Source: Pseudomonas sp. RIT409
Lineage (GTDB): Bacteria; Pseudomonadota; Gammaproteobacteria; Pseudomonadales; Pseudomonadaceae
DNA: 64,000 nucleotides
Assembly (NCBI RefSeq): GCF_003052515.2
Contig: NZ_QARE02000001.1
Span: 62,001 to 126,000 of the forward strand
Reading direction: 5' to 3'
Below the pieces are notes generated by a model. That model was not told where the DNA came from. It searched no databases and saw only the letters and a program-made list of their open reading frames with translations. The translations under genes were made by a program, and so were the position numbers. The stretch's first letter is position 1; every line of letters starts with the position of its first letter. Below are positions 44,103-53,220 of this stretch, piece by piece.

Positions 44103-45512
44103 TCACCAACTGAATTTCAACTCGACCCCCAGGTAGTTGCTGTCATGCCCCCCGGCATCTCGCACTGCCTGCCCGACGTCATAGTGCACCGCCTCGATCG
44201 CACCGCTCAGGTTACGGGTGAAGGCGTAATCGGTCCGCACTTGACCGTAGGCACCCGTCCAGCGGCTGCCCTGCCCCGCCGTCCCGGCGATGGCAATATT
44301 GGGCTGCACGTAGACCGCATCCTCGGTGGTCTCGCGCCACTGCAGGCCGATGGCGGTCTGCACACTGAGCTTGGCAATGGGTTTGACGGTGATCGATGGC
44401 TTGATATGAAGAATGTTCGCGTAACCGGTGTAGCCACCCAATGAAAAGTAATAGCCATTGGGGAACAGCGGGTTGAACGTCCCCAGCGTCCCGTCGCCGC
44501 GCTGCCGGTCGCCCGACGCAGCGTCCAGTTGCAGGCCAAGGCGCGGCGTCCAGGTCGTGTCCGAGAAGGTATACCCCACCCGGCTGCCAGCCGCCCAGGC
44601 CCGAATGCTTTTGGAACCGACCGAACCGGTCTGCCCCATGGCCTCGAGATCCCAGTCATAACCTGCCGCCGATCCGCCCAGGCGGGCGTCGAAAATGTTT
44701 CGATGCTCGGCCCCGTCGGCGTCCAGATAGCTGGCCTCGTCGCGCTCGAACAGGCCGACGTAGGCCGACAGCTCGTTACTGCCACCGACGAGCCGCTCGA
44801 CGCGCAAGAGGTGGAAGCGGAAGTCATGATTAGAGCGGTCGTCGAAATGGCGCTCGTCCTGATACTGCACCGGTCGGCTGGCGATCCCGATGAATCGCCA
44901 CAGCCCGGTTTCCCAATCCGCCCACAGGGCATCGAACGACTGCCGCACGTTCGGGCCATCACGGGAAGAAATGAAACGCTGCAGGTCGAACGCGAAATCC
45001 TGCCGCCCGACCCGCGCCTTGAAGGTGTTGTCGCCAAAGGTATTGATGTACTCGAGAAAAGCCAGACGCAGGTCCGTACGGTTTTGGTCCGCACCGCCAA
45101 GGGTGGTCTTGTCGTAGGCGCGCACGTCCTCGAGCTGGGTGAACAGCCGCCAGTTTTCATTGAAATGCAGATCAGCGTGAACCTGAAAACGCTGCAGCAG
45201 GTAGGCATCGCGTGCGATGTTTCGCGTGCCGAAACTACTGGCGTCGTTCATTTCAAAACGTTCGCGCAACGTACTGCCCAAGGACAGGTACGTGTGCGGG
45301 TCGTCGCCGGACAACGGGATGTACTTCAGGCTGTCCAGCGGCTCGGTGCGCAGGGCCGGATCCGCCAGCACCGACCAGTCTTCCTGCCAGCGGTTGGTCT
45401 TGATGACCGGACGCGATACGCCGTCGGCGGCGTGGGCCTGAGCACCGATGAGCGGCAGGCTGAAGGCCAGCCAGACACCGCTCAAGCTCCGCCGGATTCC
45501 TGTACAAGCCAC
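44103..45512 (-). CDS. Alginate-export (AlgE)-type outer-membrane porin
   Basis: The 469-residue protein has a Sec signal peptide with core GVWLAFSLPLIGAQA, cut at AHA-ADG. The start appears to be GTG 45512, three bases after the stop of the upstream gene. The body is a beta-barrel with an early R-x-ERFEMND strand (TLRERFEM), YLLQRFQVHADLHFNENWRLF, FKARVGRQDF, then alternating strands ending in ELKFSW with a terminal aromatic. The pattern matches the Alginate_exp family, which includes AlgE and many uncharacterised porins. No alginate biosynthesis genes are nearby, so the substrate is unknown. It is tightly coupled to the periplasmic glyoxalase-fold gene upstream. Confidence 0.85.
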   Translation of the reverse strand: MACTGIRRSLSGVWLAFSLPLIGAQAHAADGVSRPVIKTNRWQEDWSVLADPALRTEPLDSLKYIPLSGDDPHTYLSLGSTLRERFEMNDASSFGTRNIARDAYLLQRFQVHADLHFNENWRLFTQLEDVRAYDKTTLGGADQNRTDLRLAFLEYINTFGDNTFKARVGRQDFAFDLQRFISSRDGPNVRQSFDALWADWETGLWRFIGIASRPVQYQDERHFDDRSNHDFRFHLLRVERLVGGSNELSAYVGLFERDEASYLDADGAEHRNIFDARLGGSAAGYDWDLEAMGQTGSVGSKSIRAWAAGSRVGYTFSDTTWTPRLGLQLDAASGDRQRGDGTLGTFNPLFPNGYYFSLGGYTGYANILHIKPSITVKPIAKLSVQTAIGLQWRETTEDAVYVQPNIAIAGTAGQGSRWTGAYGQVRTDYAFTRNLSGAIEAVHYDVGQAVRDAGGHDSNYLGVELKFSW

Positions 45513-45515
45513 CCG

Positions 45516-46424
45516 TCAGCCCGCGGTGTTGAGTTGATGGATTTCAGCGACATAGCCCCCGGGAAACTCGACCACTGCGGCCTGCCGCCCTTCGCTGGTG
45601 AACGGCTCGACAAGGGTTTTCACGCCCGCCGCCGCGGCTTTGCCCAAGGTCTCTTTCAGATTGCTGACTTCGTAACCGGTGGTGTCATGGCCGAACGGAT
45701 ACGGCAGGTGACCGTCAGTGGCCAGCACGACCATCTTGCCGAAGGGCGATTCGATGCGGATGCGTTCGTAGGTCACATCGGCACGCCCGATTTCCACGCC
45801 CGGTGCTTTCTTCGTGTCGCTCACCACTTTGCCCTGGGAGAACGCCAGGAAGGATTTGACGAAGGCCGGTGCGCGGTCTTTGGAGACGTAGACGCGGTTT
45901 TCCGGAACCGTCTGGAACGGCGCGTAGTTCGGCGTTTTGGTGTGCCAGTAGAGCTGCATATTGACGCCGCCCGGCCATTGGACCACGGCGTCACGGCCAA
46001 TCGGATCAGGGAAGTCGGAAACGATCACGTCGGCCCCCGCCTTGCGCGCTTCCTTGAGCGCGACGTCCATGTCCTTCACCAGGTAGCCATTGCGCTCCTG
46101 ACCGAACGGGTGAGGAATGGGTGTCGTGAAACCGAACAGCGACACCGTGCCCACCGGCGTCTGGATCAATTGCGACGTGGTGCTGCTGGGTACGGGCAAC
46201 ACGTTGACGACCACCTGCGGCGTGCTCTGCCCTCCGAAGGTCGCCGTGAAACTCTTCACGAAACGGTCGACATCCGCAGGGGCGACATAGACGTGGGTGG
46301 TGTCATATTGCGGCGCCACGGCGACCGCGACCGGCCCCGGCTGGGCGAAGACGGCAGGCGCCACCGCCAAAGGCCCGGCAAGGCCAAGAACGGTGGCGGA
46401 AATCATCAGAAATCGAGCGCGCAT
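45516..46424 (-). CDS. Periplasmic glyoxalase/VOC-fold protein
   Basis: The 302-residue protein starts at ATG 46424 with GGAG 9 bases upstream; ATG 46430 is too close to that site. The signal peptide core is FLMISATVLGLAGPLAVA, cut after FA-QPG. Two repeated halves follow (THVYVAPADVDRFVKSFTATFG and NRVYVSKDRAPAFVKSFLAFSQG), each with a GY(L/E)V(K/S)(D/N) strand and a V-x-WPGG or V-x-FPGG end, the layout of a two-module VOC fold. Metal ligands cannot be fixed by eye. Secretion of a VOC protein is unusual. It appears to form an operon with the AlgE-type porin downstream, hinting at a shared extracellular substrate. Confidence 0.8.
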   Translation of the reverse strand: MRARFLMISATVLGLAGPLAVAPAVFAQPGPVAVAVAPQYDTTHVYVAPADVDRFVKSFTATFGGQSTPQVVVNVLPVPSSTTSQLIQTPVGTVSLFGFTTPIPHPFGQERNGYLVKDMDVALKEARKAGADVIVSDFPDPIGRDAVVQWPGGVNMQLYWHTKTPNYAPFQTVPENRVYVSKDRAPAFVKSFLAFSQGKVVSDTKKAPGVEIGRADVTYERIRIESPFGKMVVLATDGHLPYPFGHDTTGYEVSNLKETLGKAAAAGVKTLVEPFTSEGRQAAVVEFPGGYVAEIHQLNTAG

Positions 46425-46534
46425 ACACATCTTCTCCAGGAGCGAACAGTGCGCTCATGGTCGATGCGTGGGCCGGTACGGGATTGAATGGACGTGCTAT
46501 TAACCCGAAGGCTCTGGCGCGCCCTCCGACAAAC

Positions 46535-47473
46535 CTAGCCGAACAGCCAGTAACCCAGCAGCGTCAGCACCGCCACCGCCAGCACCGGACGCAGGATGCG
46601 ATAGGCCTTGGGGTTGGCGCGCTTGAACTGCTTGACCTTGCCGCTGATCACGTTGCTGAAGCGTTTGCTGAACGCGTAGGCCTGGTTGATACCGCCCACC
46701 CGCTCGTCATCGGTGTTCTGCGGCGCAGTGGCGCGACCGAGAAATGCGCTGACGCTGCGGTTGACGCGAGTCATGAAACGGTTGCTCAGTGGCCGCTCGA
46801 TGTCACAGAACAGGATCACCCGAGTCATCTCGGTTTCGTTCTTGACCCAATGCACGTAGGTCTCGTCGAACATCACGTCTTCCCCGTCGCGCCAGGCGTA
46901 GACCTTGCCGTCGACGAAAATCCGGCAGTCATCGGAGTTCGGCGTGGACAAGCCCAAGTGGTAGCGCAGGGAACCGGCGAACGGATCGCGATGCGGGTTC
47001 AAATGGCTGCCGCCTGGCAGCAGCGCGAACATGGCGCCCTTGACGTTGGGGATGCGGCTGACCAGTTCGACCGTCTTCGGGCACAGCGCCTCGGCCGATG
47101 GCAGCGGTTTGTCGTACCACTTAAGGTAAAAACGCTTCCAGCCTTTCTTGAAGAACGATCCGAAGCCGGCGTCGTTATCCTTGGCGGCGGCGCGAATGTA
47201 GCCTTCGTCGAACAGGTGCATGGCCTCGTCACGGATGACTTCCCAGTTGTCCTTGAGCACGTCCAGCTCCGGGAATTTGCTGCGGTCCAGGTACGGTTTG
47301 GACGGCACACTGGAAAACAGGTACATCAGGGCGTTGTAGGGTGCGAACAATGCAGAGTGGTTCACGAATTGGCGCAATACCGGCAGACGCGCCTTGCCGC
47401 GCAAGTGCACGTACAGCGTGCTACCCAAAAACAGCAGCAGGATCGCCGCTTTGGCAGCAAAAGAAAGGGTCAT
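46535..47473 (-). CDS. lpxO: LpxO-like Fe(II)/2-oxoglutarate lipid A hydroxylase
   Basis: The 312-residue protein belongs to the aspartyl/asparaginyl beta-hydroxylase family. The start is the ATG at 47473, six bases after AAGGAG; an upstream in-frame ATG adds ten residues. An N-terminal membrane anchor (AAILLLFLGSTLYVHL) precedes the catalytic domain with iron ligands in HRD (His161, Asp163) and His208 (YVHWVKNETEMTRVILFCD). A C-terminal hydrophobic segment ends the protein. The architecture fits LpxO, which 2-hydroxylates the secondary acyl chain of lipid A. Other AspH-like hydroxylases share the fold, so the symbol is probable rather than certain. Confidence 0.8.
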   Translation of the reverse strand: MTLSFAAKAAILLLFLGSTLYVHLRGKARLPVLRQFVNHSALFAPYNALMYLFSSVPSKPYLDRSKFPELDVLKDNWEVIRDEAMHLFDEGYIRAAAKDNDAGFGSFFKKGWKRFYLKWYDKPLPSAEALCPKTVELVSRIPNVKGAMFALLPGGSHLNPHRDPFAGSLRYHLGLSTPNSDDCRIFVDGKVYAWRDGEDVMFDETYVHWVKNETEMTRVILFCDIERPLSNRFMTRVNRSVSAFLGRATAPQNTDDERVGGINQAYAFSKRFSNVISGKVKQFKRANPKAYRILRPVLAVAVLTLLGYWLFG

Positions 47474-47520
47474 GAAACGCTCCTTGAACAGGCGTGAAAC
47501 CATCGTTGCACTGAAGCCAT

Positions 47521-47656
47521 TGTGGGAGCGTGGCGTGTCCCGCGATCGGCGGCGCAGTCGTCGTAAAGCAGAGAACCCGGTGCTGTCAGATGCATCGGGT
47601 TACGCCGTTTTACTGCCGCTTTGCGGCAGATCGCGGGACAAGCCACGCTCCTACAG
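47521..47656. repeat. REP inverted pair, GTGGC variant
   Basis: TGTGGGAGCGTGGCGTGTCC with CGCGATC opens the element, and GATCGCGGGACAAGCC with ACGCTCCTACA closes it as an inverted copy. The GTGGCxTGTCCCGCG core is different from the GCGCTTGCCCGCG core of the pairs at 34631 and 52180. The rest of the gap 47474-47797 holds no gene. Confidence 0.85.
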
Positions 47657-47797
47657 GAATCGCAAGCTGATCGAACGCATTCTAAATCACTGCGAAACCC
47701 GCCCCATGACCTACATCAGGCCTGCGGCGGGATCTGAATGGCGCCCATCATAAGCCTTCGTCGGCCCGGTAAAAAGCCAGGCCGTGGTCAGAGACGA

Positions 47798-48772
47798 CTA
47801 CTGGGTCAATTCCTGCTCGGTAAACAGGTCACTGAACAGCATGCTCGACAGGTAACGCTCCCCCGAGTCCGGCAGGATCACGACGATCGTCTTGCCCTGC
47901 ATTTCCGGTTTCTCGGCCAGGCGTACGGCGGCCTGCATCGCCGCGCCACAGGAAATTCCGCAGAGAATCCCCTCTTCCTGCATCAAGCGCAACGCCATGG
48001 CTTTGGCTTCGTCGTCGCTGACCAGCTCCACCTTGTCGATGATCGACAGGTCGAGGTTTTGCGGAATGAAACCGGCGCCAATGCCCTGAATCTTGTGCGG
48101 GCTGGGGGTGATTTCTTCCCCGGCGAGCGCCTGAGTGATGATCGGCGAAATCATCGGCTCAACGGCAACGGATAGAATCGGTTTGTTCATGGTTTTCTTG
48201 ATGTAGCGGGAAACGCCGGTAATGGTGCCGCCGGTGCCCACGCCCGCGACCAGCACGTCGATGGCGCCATCGGTGTCGTTCCAGATTTCGGGCCCTGTGG
48301 TCTTTTCGTGGATGGCGGGGTTGGCCGGGTTCTCGAACTGCCCCGGCATGAAATACGTGGCCGGTTCGCTGGCCACCAATTCTTCAGCCTTGGCAATCGC
48401 GCCTTTCATGCCCTTGGCGGGCTCGGTCAACACCAGCTCGGCGCCCAGCGCCTTGAGCACCTTGCGACGTTCGATGCTCATCGACGCCGGCATGGTCAAC
48501 ATCAGCTTGTAACCGCGCGCGGCCGCCACGAAAGCCAGGCCGATCCCGGTGTTGCCCGAGGTCGGCTCGACGATGGTCATGCCCGGCTTGAGTTTGCCCT
48601 TGCTTTCCGCGTCCCAGATCATGTTCGCGCCAATGCGGCACTTGACCGAATACCCCGGGTTGCGCCCCTCGATTTTGGCCAGAATCGTGACCCCACGCGG
48701 CGCCAGGCGATTGATCTGGACCAGCGGCGTGTTGCCGATGGAGTGGGCGTTGTCTGCGAAAATACGGCTCAT
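47798..48772 (-). CDS. cysK: Cysteine synthase A (O-acetylserine sulfhydrylase)
   Basis: The 324-residue PLP enzyme forms cysteine from O-acetylserine and sulfide. The start is ATG 48772, preceded by AAGGACCCGGTC. PLP-binding Lys44 lies in NPGYSVKCR. The substrate loop TSGNTG and phosphate-binding GTGGT are intact. The CysK form is favoured over CysM by the [18 protein letters not shown] start and by length. It is divergent from the AsmA-like gene at 48900. Confidence 0.95.
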   Translation of the reverse strand: MSRIFADNAHSIGNTPLVQINRLAPRGVTILAKIEGRNPGYSVKCRIGANMIWDAESKGKLKPGMTIVEPTSGNTGIGLAFVAAARGYKLMLTMPASMSIERRKVLKALGAELVLTEPAKGMKGAIAKAEELVASEPATYFMPGQFENPANPAIHEKTTGPEIWNDTDGAIDVLVAGVGTGGTITGVSRYIKKTMNKPILSVAVEPMISPIITQALAGEEITPSPHKIQGIGAGFIPQNLDLSIIDKVELVSDDEAKAMALRLMQEEGILCGISCGAAMQAAVRLAEKPEMQGKTIVVILPDSGERYLSSMLFSDLFTEQELTQ

Positions 48773-48899
48773 GACCGGGTCCTTGTGCAGGTGGGGGAAA
48801 AGCCCAAAGCCTATGCCTTGAGCGTGTATGGCGTCCAGTCGAGGCGAACCGATGCCGGTGCCAGGAGTCAACAGCCTCAGTCATCCGGAGAATGTCGTC

Positions 48900-49976
48900 A
48901 TGAAACGTCGCTATAGCTGGCCGCTGTGGACAGTCGTGGGCCTCGTCGTGCTGCTGATCGCCATCCACATTGCCCTGCCCTACGTGGTGCGCAACTACCT
49001 CAATGAAAAACTGGCCGACATGGGCGACTACCGCGGCCATGTGACCGATGTCGACCTGGCGCTGTGGCGCGGCGCCTACCGGATCAACGGCCTGGATATC
49101 GTCAAGACCGATGGCAAGGTGCCCGTTCCGCTGCTCAAGGCCCCCTTGATCGACGTGTCGGTGAGTTGGCACTCATTGTGGTACGACCATGCTGTGGTGG
49201 CCGAGGTTGCCTTTCTGAACCCGGAACTCAATTTCGTCGACGGGGGTACCGACAAACAGCAGTCGCAGACCGGTGCCGGGACCGACTGGCGCGCGCAACT
49301 GGATAAGCTGTTGCCCATCACCCTCAACGAGGTGCGCGTCGATAACGGCAAAATCACCTTCAGCAACTTCAATTCCACGCCCAAAGTCAAAATCGAAGCC
49401 GACAAGGTCAACGCGAGCATCTACAACATCACCAATGTCGTCGATCAGGCGGGTAAGCGCGACGCGCGCTTCGAGGGCAAGGCCCTGCTGATGGGCCAAT
49501 CGCCACTTGAGTCCAGTGCCACCTTCGATCCTTTCAGCAACTTCGAGGATTTCGACTTCAAGCTGCGCGCCACGGACCTGCAGCTCAAAAGCATGAACGA
49601 TTTCGCCTCGGCTTATGGCAAGTTCGATTTCAACGCGGGTAGCGGTGACATCGTCATCGAGGCGCAGGCAAACAAGGGCCAGCTCAGCGGCTACATCAAA
49701 CCCCTGCTGCGCGACGTCGACATCTTCAACTGGCAACAGGACGTGGAGAACCAGAACAAGGGCTTCTTCCGCTCGGTCTGGGAGGCCATGGTCGGCGCCA
49801 GCGAAACCGTGCTGAAAAATCAGCGCAAAAATCAGTTCGCCACCCGGGTCGAGCTCAACGGCAGTGTGCACAACCAGAATGTCAGCGCATTTCAGGCATT
49901 TCTGCAGATTCTGCGCAACGCTTTCGTCCAGGCGTTCAACACCCGGTATGACAGCGGGAAGAGCGAGGCGAAATGA
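48900..49976 (+). CDS. AsmA-like DUF748 envelope protein
   Basis: The 358-residue protein starts at ATG 48900, with GGAG 9 bases upstream. One N-terminal membrane helix (LWTVVGLVVLLIAIHIALPYVV) is followed by a long periplasmic beta-rich domain (YRGHVTDVDLALWRGAYRINGLDI, KLLPITLNEVRVDNGKITF, GKFDFNAGSGDIVIEA). This is the DUF748 type of the AsmA/TamB-like superfamily, thought to help lipid or protein traffic across the envelope. No partner gene is apparent. Confidence 0.85.
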   Translation: MKRRYSWPLWTVVGLVVLLIAIHIALPYVVRNYLNEKLADMGDYRGHVTDVDLALWRGAYRINGLDIVKTDGKVPVPLLKAPLIDVSVSWHSLWYDHAVVAEVAFLNPELNFVDGGTDKQQSQTGAGTDWRAQLDKLLPITLNEVRVDNGKITFSNFNSTPKVKIEADKVNASIYNITNVVDQAGKRDARFEGKALLMGQSPLESSATFDPFSNFEDFDFKLRATDLQLKSMNDFASAYGKFDFNAGSGDIVIEAQANKGQLSGYIKPLLRDVDIFNWQQDVENQNKGFFRSVWEAMVGASETVLKNQRKNQFATRVELNGSVHNQNVSAFQAFLQILRNAFVQAFNTRYDSGKSEAK

Positions 49977-50130
49977 TCGACGGGCGTCGAAAGCCGACCC
50001 GCCATTCAGCAACTGAATAAAGGGTCTGCGTTCACAGTCGAGCAACCCCCGCGCTATAGTCGGCGCATTCTCATTGACCTTTTTTTGCCGTACGGCATTG
50101 CGTCCGTCCGCCACGTTCGAGGATTTTCCG

Positions 50131-50976
50131 ATGAAGTTCGAAGGCACTCGCGCCTATGTCGCCACTGACGACCTGAAGCTGGCCGTCAACGCGGCAATCA
50201 CGCTGGAGCGTCCGCTGTTGGTCAAAGGTGAACCTGGCACCGGCAAGACCATGCTTGCCGAGCAGTTGGCTGAATCCTTCGGCGCCAAGTTGATCACCTG
50301 GCACATCAAATCGACCACCAAGGCACATCAGGGCCTGTACGAGTATGACGCTGTCAGCCGCCTGCGCGACTCGCAACTGGGCGTGGACAAAGTGCACGAC
50401 GTGCGCAACTACCTGAAAAAAGGCAAGCTGTGGGAAGCCTTCGAAGCCGAGGAGCGCGTCATCCTCCTGATCGACGAAATCGACAAAGCCGACATCGAAT
50501 TCCCCAACGACCTCCTGCAAGAACTCGACAAAATGGAGTTCTACGTTTACGAGATCGACGAAACGATCCGGGCAAAAAAACGCCCGATCATCATTATTAC
50601 TTCAAACAACGAGAAGGAATTGCCGGACGCCTTTCTGCGCCGTTGCTTCTTCCATTACATTGCTTTCCCCGACCGCAACACGTTGCAGCAGATCGTCGAC
50701 GTGCATTACCCGGACATCAAAAAAGACCTGGTCAGCGAAGCGCTGGACGTGTTCTTCGATGTGCGCAAGGTGCCGGGCCTGAAGAAAAAGCCCTCCACCT
50801 CAGAGCTGGTGGACTGGCTGAAGCTGCTGATGGCCGACAACATCGGCGAAGCGGTTCTGCGCGAGCGCGATCCGACCAAGGCCATCCCCCCGCTGGCCGG
50901 CGCCTTGGTGAAGAATGAGCAAGACGTTCAGTTGCTCGAGCGTCTGGCGTTCATGAGCCGACGCGGCAATCGTTAA
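50131..50976 (+). CDS. MoxR-type AAA+ ATPase
   Basis: The 281-residue protein starts at ATG 50131, preceded by GAGGATTTTCC. Walker A is GEPGTGKT (33-40), Walker B VILLIDEIDKA (about 112-122), and sensor and arginine-finger motifs follow (ITSNNEKELPDAFLRRC). It belongs to the MoxR group that, together with a VWA partner, inserts metals or remodels protein complexes. The VWA gene follows 15 bases downstream, so the two form an operon. Confidence 0.93.
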   Translation: MKFEGTRAYVATDDLKLAVNAAITLERPLLVKGEPGTGKTMLAEQLAESFGAKLITWHIKSTTKAHQGLYEYDAVSRLRDSQLGVDKVHDVRNYLKKGKLWEAFEAEERVILLIDEIDKADIEFPNDLLQELDKMEFYVYEIDETIRAKKRPIIIITSNNEKELPDAFLRRCFFHYIAFPDRNTLQQIVDVHYPDIKKDLVSEALDVFFDVRKVPGLKKKPSTSELVDWLKLLMADNIGEAVLRERDPTKAIPPLAGALVKNEQDVQLLERLAFMSRRGNR

Positions 50977-50991
50977 GCCGGAGCCATTGCC

Positions 50992-52170
50992 ATGCTGCTC
51001 AACCTGTTCAACGAAATGCGCGCAGCCAAAGTACCGGTCTCGGTGCGCGAGCTGCTCGACCTGATCGACGCGCTGAAGCATCGGCTGACATTCGCCGACA
51101 TGGACGAGTTTTATTACGTGTCCCGCGCGATTCTGGTCAAGGATGAACGCCATTACGACAAGTTCGACCGGGCCTTCGGCGCCTACTTCAACGGGCTGGA
51201 AAAGCTTGACGATCACTTGCAGGCGCTGATTCCAGAAGACTGGCTGCGCAAGGAGTTCGAACGTTCGCTGACGGATGAAGAGCGCGCGCAGATCCAGTCG
51301 TTGGGCGGCCTGGACAAGCTCATCGAGGCCTTTAAGCAGCGCCTGGAAGAACAGAAGGAGCGGCACGCGGGCGGCAACAAGTGGATCGGCACCGGGGGCA
51401 CCAGCCCATTCGGCTCTGGCGGCTACAACCCCGAAGGCATCCGCGTCGGCGATGCGGGCAAGCGGCAGGGCAAGGCGGTCAAGGTCTGGGATCAGCGCGA
51501 ATACAAAAACCTCGACGATCAGGTTGAACTCGGCACCCGCAACATCAAGGTCGCCTTGCGCCGCCTGCGCAAATTCGCCCGTCAGGGCGCTGCGGACGAG
51601 CTGGACATCGACGGCACCATCGACCACACCGCTCGTGACGCCGGCCTGCTCAACATCCAGATGCGGCCTGAGCGCCGCAACACCGTCAAGCTCCTGCTGC
51701 TCTTCGACATCGGCGGCTCGATGGACGCCCATGTGAAGATCTGCGAAGAACTGTTCTCGGCGTGCAAGACCGAGTTCAAACACATGGAGTATTTCTACTT
51801 CCACAATTTCATTTATGAATCGGTGTGGAAGAACAACCTGCGCCGCACCTCCGAACGCACATCCACCCAAGACTTGCTGCACAAATACGGCGCCGACTAC
51901 AAAGTGATCTTCATCGGCGACGCCGCCATGGCCCCGTATGAAATCACTCAGCCGGGGGGCAGCGTCGAACACTGGAACGAAGAAGCGGGCTACGTCTGGA
52001 TGCAACGCTTCATGGCCAAATTCAAGAAGGTCATCTGGATCAACCCCTATCCCAAGGATGCATGGGGCTATACCACCTCGACCAACATCGTGCGGGATTT
52101 GATCGAGGACCAGATGTATCCGTTGACGCTGCGCGGGTTGGAGGAAGGGATGCGGTATTTGGCGAAGTAG
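50992..52170 (+). CDS. VWA-domain protein, CoxE-like partner of MoxR ATPase
   Basis: The 392-residue protein starts at ATG 50992 after GGAGCCATTGCC. Residues 1-120 are helical. A Gly-rich linker (GGTSPFGSGGYNPEG) follows, then the VWA domain with MIDAS DIGGSMD near residue 239 (the usual DxSxS third position is Gly), and a C-terminal KKVIWINPYPKDAWGYTTST segment. With the ATPase upstream this is a MoxR-VWA pair. The client is unknown; there is no obvious metalloenzyme gene next to it. Confidence 0.92.
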   Translation: MLLNLFNEMRAAKVPVSVRELLDLIDALKHRLTFADMDEFYYVSRAILVKDERHYDKFDRAFGAYFNGLEKLDDHLQALIPEDWLRKEFERSLTDEERAQIQSLGGLDKLIEAFKQRLEEQKERHAGGNKWIGTGGTSPFGSGGYNPEGIRVGDAGKRQGKAVKVWDQREYKNLDDQVELGTRNIKVALRRLRKFARQGAADELDIDGTIDHTARDAGLLNIQMRPERRNTVKLLLLFDIGGSMDAHVKICEELFSACKTEFKHMEYFYFHNFIYESVWKNNLRRTSERTSTQDLLHKYGADYKVIFIGDAAMAPYEITQPGGSVEHWNEEAGYVWMQRFMAKFKKVIWINPYPKDAWGYTTSTNIVRDLIEDQMYPLTLRGLEEGMRYLAK

Positions 52171-52179
52171 TGCTGAAAC

Positions 52180-52269
52180 TGTAGGAGCGCGCTTGCCCGC
52201 GATAGGGGTGGGCCTGTGACTGAAAATATTGACTCAAACTCCAATTTCGCGGGCAAGCGCGCTCCTACA
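52180..52269. repeat. REP inverted pair downstream of the VWA gene
   Basis: TGTAGGAGCGCGCTTGCCC with GCGA forms a 23-bp arm; the perfect inverse TCGCGGGCAAGCGC with GCTCCTACA closes the pair. It is the same subtype as the pair at 34631-34721. Confidence 0.92.
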
Positions 52270-52293
52270 AAAAAATCTGCTTAGACGCCAGAA

Positions 52294-53220
52294 TCACGTC
52301 GGACGCGTGAACCCCTGCAAACACCCCACCTGCTCCCGCCACGCCACTTCCTGCACCACCGGCCTCATCCGCACTACGCTGCCCGGCAGCTTTTGCGCCA
52401 GCCGCGCCAGTGATAGCGGGGTCAGAGCGCCGAAGCGGGGGTAGCCGCCGATGGTCTGGCGGTCGTTGAGCAGGACGATGGGTTGGCCATCCGGGGGGAT
52501 TTGGATGGCGCCAAGGGGGATGCCTTCGGAGATCATGGGTTTGCCCTGATACACCAACTCAGGCCCCAAAAGGCGCATGCCCATGCGGTCCGCGCGGCTG
52601 TCGAGGGTCCAGTCGCTGTTGAAGGCGTCGAACAGGCTTTGGCCGCTGAACTGGCCGATCTGGGCGCCGAGCACGACGTCCAGCGGGCGGGTGTCTTCGA
52701 GGTTCGGGATCAGGTGATCGGGCAAGCTGCTCAATTCAAACGAGGTCCCTGAGTAGCTCAGTTGGTCGCCCTGCTTCAGCGCTTTGCCACTGCCATCAAG
52801 GCCGCCCAGCCCTTCTCTTCCTACCGTCGCGCAACTGCCCAGCACATCGACCGCATCAAAGCCGCCAGGCGCGGCGAGGTAGGCACGCGCCCCCGAAACC
52901 GGCTGAACGAAGCGCAATTGCTGGCCCTTACGAACGAAAAAGCTGCGCCAAGGCGCGATCGGACGATCGTCCAGCATCACGCCCAGATCCGCACCCGCCA
53001 AAGCGAGGCAACAGTCCGACTCGGCGATCAGCACCAACCCGCCCAGCGCCACTTCAATCACCGCCGCGTCGAGCGGATTGTTCAGGAGTTTGTTCGCCCA
53101 GGCCATGGACAACCCGTCCAATGCGCCCCCTTGCGTCACGCCCAGATGACGCACGCCAAAACGGCCGGCGTCCTGCAACAGACAAAGCGGCGTACTGCTT
53201 TTCACCGTCAGCAGGCTCAT
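52294..53220 (-). CDS. pxpC: 5-oxoprolinase subunit C (biotin-dependent carboxyltransferase fold)
   Basis: The 308-residue protein is the last gene of pxpA-pxpB-pxpC, overlapping pxpB by 4 bp. It has the AHS2/KipA pattern: LQDAGRFGVRHLGVTQGGALDGLSMAWANKLLNNP near the N-terminus and RADRMGMRLLGP plus GAIQIPPDGQPIVLLNDRQTIGGYPR further in. With PxpA and PxpB it opens 5-oxoproline to glutamate using ATP. Confidence 0.93.
   Translation of the reverse strand: MSLLTVKSSTPLCLLQDAGRFGVRHLGVTQGGALDGLSMAWANKLLNNPLDAAVIEVALGGLVLIAESDCCLALAGADLGVMLDDRPIAPWRSFFVRKGQQLRFVQPVSGARAYLAAPGGFDAVDVLGSCATVGREGLGGLDGSGKALKQGDQLSYSGTSFELSSLPDHLIPNLEDTRPLDVVLGAQIGQFSGQSLFDAFNSDWTLDSRADRMGMRLLGPELVYQGKPMISEGIPLGAIQIPPDGQPIVLLNDRQTIGGYPRFGALTPLSLARLAQKLPGSVVRMRPVVQEVAWREQVGCLQGFTRPT

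Noticed and set aside
43894..44136. Possible 80-codon gene on the plus strand
   Set aside because: It has no ribosome site, runs into the 3' end of the porin gene and its translation has no recognisable structure.
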